From: Gracilibacillus boraciitolerans JCM 21714
GTDB taxonomy: Bacteria; Bacillota; Bacilli; Bacillales; Amphibacillaceae
Direction of reading: 5' to 3'
Length of the DNA stretch: 64,000 nucleotides
Assembly: GCF_000521485.1 (NCBI RefSeq)
Contig: NZ_BAVS01000009.1
Coordinates: 44,878 to 108,877 of the forward strand
Shown piece by piece: positions 58,720 to 64,000 of this stretch. Made by a program: the position numbers and the translations under genes. Position 1 is the first letter of the stretch. Every line of letters starts with the position of its first letter. Below the pieces are notes generated by a model that saw only the letters and a program-made list of their open reading frames with translations, was not told the DNA's origin and did no database searches.

Positions 58720-59028
58720 ATGACATTATCAGATAAACGAATAGAATGGGAAGCTCGTATGAAGGAATGGAAAGAGAGTGGGCTTAGCGCAGCCAAATGG
58801 TGCAGAGAACACGATATTAATCTTCATCAAATGTATTACTGGAAGCGAAGGTTCCAACAAGAAAGCATAGGCACAAAAGAAGCGGATTGGCTTCCTGTAC
58901 AGGTTACAGAAAGTTCATCGACCATAAAAAGCAGTCCTATTTTTATTCATGTACATGATTACGCAGTAGAAGTTCCTATTGGTGCAGATCCCATTCAAGT
59001 AGCTGAAATCCTTCGTGTAATTTCATAA
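58720..59028 (+). CDS. IS66 accessory protein TnpA
   Basis: 102 residues, TAGGAGGTT before ATG 58720. HTH region EWKESGLSAAKWCREHDINLHQMYYWKRRF as separate helices (GLSAAKWCREH, LHQMYYWKRRF) is typical of IS66 OrfA. First of the three IS66 genes, four bases before tnpB. Confidence 0.88.
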   Translation: MTLSDKRIEWEARMKEWKESGLSAAKWCREHDINLHQMYYWKRRFQQESIGTKEADWLPVQVTESSSTIKSSPIFIHVHDYAVEVPIGADPIQVAEILRVIS

Positions 59029-59031
59029 ATT

Positions 59032-59388
59032 ATGCTACATAATAGAAGTTACGATCGGGTTTACTTAGCAAAAGGAAATACTGACCTGCGGAAATCGATA
59101 GATGGACTAGCTGTCATTGTTCAAGAAAGTTTTGATCTCGATCCATTTTCACCATGTTTATTTGTGTTCTGTAATCGCAAACGCGATAAATTAAAGATAT
59201 TAGAATGGGAATTTAACGGTTTTTGGCTTCATTACCGACGATTAGAACGTGGAAGGTTTCATTGGCCTTCCGGTGAAGAAGCCGAGGCGATGTCCATTAG
59301 TCATCGCCAACTTCGTTGGCTGTTAGATGGTTTACCTATTCATCAACAACATGCACATCGAGAAGTAAAAGCACGTACCATTTTATAA
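59032..59388 (+). CDS. IS66 accessory protein TnpB (Orf2)
   Basis: 118 residues; VYLAKGNTDLRKSIDGLA near the N-terminus and GRFHWPSGEEAEAMSIS are diagnostic of IS66 OrfB. Intact. Confidence 0.92.
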   Translation: MLHNRSYDRVYLAKGNTDLRKSIDGLAVIVQESFDLDPFSPCLFVFCNRKRDKLKILEWEFNGFWLHYRRLERGRFHWPSGEEAEAMSISHRQLRWLLDGLPIHQQHAHREVKARTIL

Positions 59389-59452
59389 GATAATCATAAA
59401 AATTATGAGAATCCGACTAGTCAATTCGGGTTCTTTTTCGTATACTTATGGT

Positions 59453-60436
59453 ATGAAAAATTCATCCACTAACCCAGAATCAATTGAATATTTTAAAGAG
59501 CGTGCCGAAAAGCTTGAAATGGAAAAGGAAGAGTTGGAGGCAAAATTGAAATGGTATGAGGAACAGTTCCGATTAAGCCAACAACGTAGGTTTGGTGCTT
59601 CTAGTGAGAAAACCAATCCAGACCAACTATCTCTTTTCAATGAAGCGGAAGATACAGCTAATAAAGCAGTAGAAGAACCAACTGTCGAAACGATTACATA
59701 TAAACGCAAAAAGCAAAAAGGTCAACGTGAAGCAAAACTGGAAAACCTGCCTACGGAAACGGTGGAATATCGTTTAGCCGAAGAGGAACAGGTTTGTTCA
59801 TGTTGCGGTGGAAATCTACATGAAATGAGTCAAAAAGTAAGAAGAGAATTAAAAGTGATTCCAGCGCAAGTGAAAGTGGTGGAGCACGTTAATCACGTCT
59901 ATAGTTGCCGTCATTGTGAAAAGCATGAGATAGAGACACCGATCGTCTCAGCGCCTATGCCACAATTGGTATTCCCAGGAAGTTTAGCCTCGCCATCGGC
60001 GATGGCCTATATTATGTCGCAAAAGTATGTGGAAGGATTGCCACTCTATCGACAAGAGAAAAACCTTGAACGATTCGGTGTTTCTATTCCGCGTCAGACA
60101 CTAAGTAATTGGATTTTATATGGTGCTCATACATGGCTAGAGCTTATCTACAATGAAATGCATGATCAACTTTTGCAGCTTGATATCGCTCATGAAGATG
60201 AGACTACCTTGCAGGTTTTATCTGAACCAGGAAGACCAGCAAAATCCAATTCGTATATGTGGTTATACCGATCTGGTCATACCGATAATCCTATTGTTTT
60301 ATACGATTATCAACAAACCAGAGCCGCCAAACATCCACGACGTTTTCTGGATGGATTTCAAGGATTACTGCATGTTGACGGGTATCCAGGTTATAATGGA
60401 TTACCCAATGTCACATTGATTGGATGCTGGTCGCAT
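59453..60436 (+). pseudogene. IS66 transposase TnpC, 5' part, interrupted by the RIT element
   Basis: Leucine-zipper N-terminus (ERAEKLEMEKEELEAKLK), zinc-binding CSCCGGNLHEM...SCRHCEKHEIE, first catalytic Asp in DIAHEDETT, second in HVDGYPGY. At GCWSH (60436) the family sequence stops; the ORF runs on into the RIT end to 60511. The remaining part resumes at 63936. The frame also opens upstream at 59405; ATG 59453 is the more family-like start. Confidence 0.88.
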
Positions 60437-60464
60437 TATCCAAGAAGATTAATTATCCGAGAAG
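60436..60464 (+). repeat. RIT left terminal repeats
   Basis: TTATCCAAGAAG (60436-60447) and TTATCCGAGAAG (60453-60464), 17 bp apart. These match, inverted, the right end copies. Confidence 0.85.
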
Positions 60465-60508
60465 AGTTACTGTATGCTTTAAAATACAGCAATTCTTCTC
60501 TTTTTTCT
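60460..60508 (+). terminator. Terminator-like hairpin inside the RIT left end
   Basis: GAAGAGTTACTGTAT (60461-60475) pairs with AATACAGCAATTCTTC, followed by T6 on the plus strand; it would stop IS66 or outside transcription entering the element. Confidence 0.6.
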
Positions 60509-60537
60509 TAGATAATTATTCGATACAAATCTCGGTT

Positions 60538-61557
60538 TTAATTCAGAAAATCTGGAATTCTATTTGACCTTTTAGAAGTTATTCTTTCATCTATATTTGA
60601 AGGGAACCATTTTTCATTCCACTCTTTTAAATGCTTGTTAACCGTGTCTTGGGAAATATCCGCATAAATCTGAGTCGACTGTAGAGATGCATGACCTAAA
60701 AATTTTTATTACAACCAAAGGAACTCCGGCTTCAAGCATATGACTGGCAGTTGTATGTCTCATAGAATGAGGTGAATAACTACCAGCAAGAAACATGGAC
60801 GGTTTTTCTTTTTTAGCAATGGTTATATACTTTTTGAATATTCCTTCTACGCAAGATACTGTCATATGCTCATGCGTTTGACTTGAAAATATATGTCTTT
60901 CAGGTTTATCACTGATTTTTTTATACTCAATATACTGCTTAAGTAAGATCGCACAGGCAATAGGAATCCCGATACGTCGGCTCTTTCTGCCTTTTCCCGT
61001 AATATTTAGTGTAGCGCCTTTTTGATGAAGCTGAAGATTACCGACCGTAAGGTCACATATTTCTTGTGCACGCGCTCCGCTTGCATACATAAGACTGAGC
61101 AAAATTTTATCTCTGAGACTAATTTTCCTATTATCATTAGGAAGAGCTAAAAGTATTGTGACTTCCTGACGGGTAAGAATCGCCCTTTGCTTATGCTGAC
61201 TTTTCTTCATTGGAATCTTATTCACACTATTCCTGAAAACAGAAGCCGCAGCAAAATCCCGGTTTTGTGCATAAGCAGAAAAAGAGGTTATTGCAGACAA
61301 CCGTTGGTTTTTAGTAGATGCACTGCAACCACGCACCGATTCAATCCATGTAAAAAATTCCGTTAATGTTATATAGTCAAGTTTTTCAAAGGTTATTTTG
61401 TCAGCTTCAATTCCCTTTTCTTTGTACATGAATTCGATGAGCAGGCGAAATGCATATTTATAGGATTTAACTGTATTGGGCTTGCGCCAACGGAACACGG
61501 AAGATAGGTGGAAATAAAAGCGTCAAGGAGCCTTAAAAAATCAGATGCTTTATTCAT
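60538..61557 (-). CDS. ritC: RIT tyrosine recombinase C, frameshifted twice
   Basis: ATG 61557 (MNKASDFLRLLDAF) overlaps the ritB stop. One base is missing near 61517 (LPVFRWRKPNTVKSYKYAF) and a few in the A/T run near 60700; corrected, the text is VPLVVIKNFLGHASLQSTQIYADI and ends at 60538. Catalytic residues: ASGARAQEICDL (Arg), HSMRHTTASHML (His-x-x-Arg), GHAS, and Tyr in QIYADI. About 340 residues. Confidence 0.8.
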
Positions 61558-62536
61558 CACAAGATACCTCCGGGAAAACCTGCAGTGTGTAATCCTCAAA
61601 CAGCTCCATAGCTTTAGGATATAATTCGCTGCTGAACTTCAGATAACTCTCCGTTTCTTTAAGGCTATCATGTCCCAGATATATAGATAAATAGGGAACA
61701 GAATCATTAATCGATCGCCCTGACTTTTCAGCTTCTGTAAAGGATTTAAAGGCAAACACATGCCGCAGGCAGTGAAGGCATGGTCCACGTTCCCATTTTG
61801 CTCTACCTTTCAACGATATGTCGGCATATTTCAGTATGGTATTGAGTTTATTACGGGCAGATTTTACAGAAAGTGGTACTTCCTGTATTGCACTGGGGAA
61901 CAATAATGCTTCGGCTTTTCCTATCAACGCCATTGCTAAACAGTATTTAATTAAGATTGATGTCAAAGTCTGATGCATAGGTACTAGCCGTTGCTTGTCT
62001 CCTTTTGTCTGTTTTAGAATGAGGATTCCACCATCAAGATCCACATCCTTCATCTTCAAAGCTAGAGTTTCCCCCCCTACGCGCAACCCACAGCCATACA
62101 TGATTCGGAGCATCATTGGAAACTCAAGCTGGATATAAGGATTCGGTTGGCTCTTTGTAAGGATAATATTATCGGATAATGCAAAAATCCTTTTCAATTC
62201 CTCGTCAGAGAAAATATACGGGATATAATCATCTGTGACCTTCGGTATTGGCGGCATAAAAACCCTAATACCCATACTGCTTAAATACCGGAGAAACATT
62301 CGTATAACAATAACCTTATTGCCAACGGAACTGCTTTTTCCTGATAAATTTTTAACCCATTCGGTTATGACGCTCTCATAAATCTCCTTATGTTGAAGAT
62401 TACAATTTATCAAATAGCTATCGAAGGAGGTAAGATAATGGCAATCATGAGCATAGGCACTTTCACTTAATACAACTTCTCTCATTGATAAGAAATCGGC
62501 AAACTCAATGCGCAAGATGCTTTTAAAGTCCGGCAT
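61550..62536 (-). CDS. ritB: RIT tyrosine recombinase B
   Basis: 328 residues from ATG 62536, chosen for GGAGG eight bases upstream; frame extends to 62551. Catalytic residues MYGCGLRVGGETLAL (Arg), CLRHVFAFKSF (box II), GHDSLKETESYL (His and Tyr). RVGGE has a C7 run (62071-62077) where RVGE is expected. Overlaps both neighbours, so the trio is coupled. Confidence 0.87.
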   Translation of the reverse strand: MPDFKSILRIEFADFLSMREVVLSESAYAHDCHYLTSFDSYLINCNLQHKEIYESVITEWVKNLSGKSSSVGNKVIVIRMFLRYLSSMGIRVFMPPIPKVTDDYIPYIFSDEELKRIFALSDNIILTKSQPNPYIQLEFPMMLRIMYGCGLRVGGETLALKMKDVDLDGGILILKQTKGDKQRLVPMHQTLTSILIKYCLAMALIGKAEALLFPSAIQEVPLSVKSARNKLNTILKYADISLKGRAKWERGPCLHCLRHVFAFKSFTEAEKSGRSINDSVPYLSIYLGHDSLKETESYLKFSSELYPKAMELFEDYTLQVFPEVSCDE

Positions 62537-63763
62537 AACTCCGTCCTCCATTCAGAAAAGCTTCGAAGACACCGGAAGGTGTTGGTACCTCTATTGCGTA
62601 TTCACGCAAACGCTCTATATCAACTTTTGCATAATGCTTTATTGCGTTTGGGTCCGTATGTCCAAGCACTTTACGTACGACATCATATGGTACTTGATTA
62701 TTAACCATGGAGCTAGCGAGAGATGACCGGAATGTATGTAAACCATGCTTTTTATCAGAAATGTCAATCCCTGCTTTTTGAAAATATCTTGTAGTTACAA
62801 ATCGAATAGCCGAAGTGGTTATTCCCTGGTAAGGAGCATTCTGACGGAGAAATATACAACGTTCATCATTATCTGTCGGACGTGCGTTTTCAATATAATT
62901 CTTAAGAGCATCTTTAATTTCTGGGAGCAGTGGTAATTCTTGCGGTTGTAGGGTCTTCTCCTGCACTATATGAATAGAATTTCCATCAAAATTTATTTCA
63001 TCAAAAGTCAAGCCAGCAATATCTCCAGAGCGCATCCCAAGCCGAGTAGCAAGAAGTAGCATCGCATAATCACGTATTCCGATTTTACTTGATTGGTCTA
63101 TAGCGTTCTCGAACCTAAAAATTTCATTTTCCGAATATGTGACAGGGACCATAAATGGTCTTTTATAATGGGGGGGACAATGGTGGAATAATCGTATTCA
63201 ATCACGGTTTCTTTGTAAAGATACTTAAGGAACATTCGAATAACCGCCCAAGCGTCCTTATTATGAAACATCAAACAGGCTTTACTAATCTGTGTGGAAT
63301 TTACATCTCTTATGTCATTGCATCTCAAAGACAACAAAGAGACCAGAAAATCTCCACAGAATTTTCTTTTACAATTAATGGTTTTTGACCGATTTCCACT
63401 CTGTTTACAAAATGAGAGGTAATCTTCAAGAAAAACCGCATGGTTTTCTGGCAACTTAACAGAAGATTTCTTCCGTTGAAGTGAGTATGCCCTTCCATCA
63501 CAATAATCGCTTAGTCTTTTTGTTACTGAGCTAATTGTCTTTTGAAAAGAAACACTTATTTCATGAGTGGAAATGTAATCTTCAATAAAGGCTCTACCAA
63601 TTTCAGAAGAATACGAAGATATTTCATTCAGCTGCATATATAGTATGAGTTTTTTTAATATTCGCCTATAATTATTTAGTGTTTCTTTTCCATAGCATTT
63701 TATTTGAAGCTCCTCTAACAGTCCATTTGTTAGCTGTTCGATTGACTGATAATCTTTTCTCAT
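62523..63763 (-). CDS. ritA: RIT tyrosine recombinase A, frameshifted
   Basis: ATG 63763 after AGGAGG. The first frame (63763-63098) holds the N-terminal domain and ends after IVPP; the second (63152-62523) has MRSGDIAGLTFDEI (Arg), HTFRSSLASSM (box II), LGHTDPNAIKHYAKVD (His, Tyr). The break at about 63165 lies in C7 and a short A-run; corrected, VPIIKRPFMVPVTYSENEI. About 410 residues. Confidence 0.82.
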
Positions 63764-63877
63764 AAGATAAACCTCCTATACAATTGTATGGTTATATTTC
63801 CATCATTGCATAAAGAGATCATAATTATTCAAGAAAAAAGATAAAAAATAAAGTAATTATGCGGAATTTCTCAATTT

Positions 63878-63931
63878 TTCCGGGATAATCAAACTTCTTG
63901 GATAATGGGCCTTATCTAAGTTCTCGGATAA
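63878..63931 (+). repeat. RIT right terminal repeats (three copies)
   Basis: In reverse complement: TTATCCCGGAA (63888-63878), TTATCCAAGAAG (63905-63894) and TTATCCGAGAA (63931-63921), against two copies at the left end. Probably recombinase binding sites. Confidence 0.82.
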
Positions 63932-63935
63932 GGTG

Positions 63936-64000
63936 CATGCACGTCGCAATTTTCGGGAAGCTTTGACAGCTTTACCAGAAACAGCGACTACCACACATAC
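63936..64000 (+). pseudogene. IS66 transposase TnpC, continuation after the RIT element
   Basis: CAT GCA CGT CGC reads HARRNFREALTALPETATTT, the segment after GCWAH in TnpC. Runs off the window; the catalytic Glu should follow. Confidence 0.85.

Larger units (their letters stand above)
60437..63938 (-). mobile_element. RIT (recombinase-in-trio) element inserted in IS66 tnpC
   Basis: A 3.5-kb element with three tandem tyrosine recombinase genes on the minus strand and inverted terminal repeats, placed inside IS66 tnpC. Joining base 60436 to 63939 restores GCWSHARRNFREALTAL. GCAT flanks it on both sides (60433-60436, 63935-63938) and may be the crossover or duplicated target. This is the architecture of RIT elements. 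Confidence 0.88.

Noticed and set aside
1..64000. tRNA, rRNA, CRISPR arrays, retron or diversity-generating elements
   Set aside because: None seen: no reverse transcriptase, no regular spacer array, no cloverleaf or rRNA-like sequence.

Overview
The window is AT-rich DNA with strong AAAGGAG-type ribosome binding sites and Bacillus-type gene families (YesL/YesM/YesN, LplB/YtcP permeases, IS1380, IS66, IS605-type TnpB). It comes from a member of the Bacillaceae (Bacillota); the genus cannot be fixed from sequence alone. The gene mix (relay of transfer, ssDNA, partition and recombinase genes plus a sugar locus and much IS debris) suggests a large plasmid or a plasmid-derived island.

Layout. 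1-2.9 kb: end of a glucitol-type PTS operon (EIIBC, EIIA) with an FSA-type transaldolase, then a truncated sugar ABC ATPase. 3.3-5.2 kb: a MITE, an XRE regulator facing a second HTH gene, with twin palindromic operators around a promoter. 5.4-15.6 kb: a secretion/pilus locus with a tiny pilin-like protein, an SLH surface protein, a Tyr/Ser-rich secreted repeat protein, two single-TM proteins, two GspF/TadB-TadC-like membrane proteins, a TadA/VirB11-type ATPase, a VirD4/TraG-type coupling ATPase and an S1 protein. 15.7-20.6 kb: ssDNA functions (ERF annealing protein, CHC2 zinc-finger protein, SSB, Cas4/RecB-like nuclease). 20.7-22 kb: decayed IS1380.

22.4-45.9 kb: a one-strand sugar locus. It has a FucI-fold isomerase, split transketolase, FGGY kinase, DUF1593 protein, two ABC permeases, an esterase, YesM/YesN two-component pair, GH3, two paralogous lipoprotein substrate-binding proteins, YesL-like protein, an alpha/beta hydrolase and a GH-A-type glycosidase. 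Isomerase + FGGY kinase + split transketolase is the gene logic of D-apiose catabolism, so uptake and breakdown of apiose-containing plant glycans is my best inference. Three promoters carry a 13-bp motif repeated at 22-23 bp, as expected for an AraC-type response regulator.

46-64 kb is a mobile-element graveyard: an IS605-type TnpB with its omega RNA, a DUF1284 gene, an FMN-dehydrogenase remnant, a leader-RNA/terminator upstream of a PBECR4-like gene, two divergent tyrosine recombinases around a 14-7-14 inverted repeat, a type I toxin-antitoxin cassette with a nonsense codon, a coiled-coil membrane protein, an RHH/coiled-coil partition-like gene with upstream repeats, a second TnpB broken by a MITE and by IS66, and an IS66 whose tnpC is split by a complete recombinase-in-trio (RIT) element.

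Quality warning. The window has very many runs of exactly seven G or C. At conserved motifs the family needs four (GGGG read as GGGGGGG), and more than twenty genes carry single-base indels at homopolymers. Where flanking frames clearly join I annotate one gene and state the break. Whether these are assembly errors or real mutations cannot be decided here.
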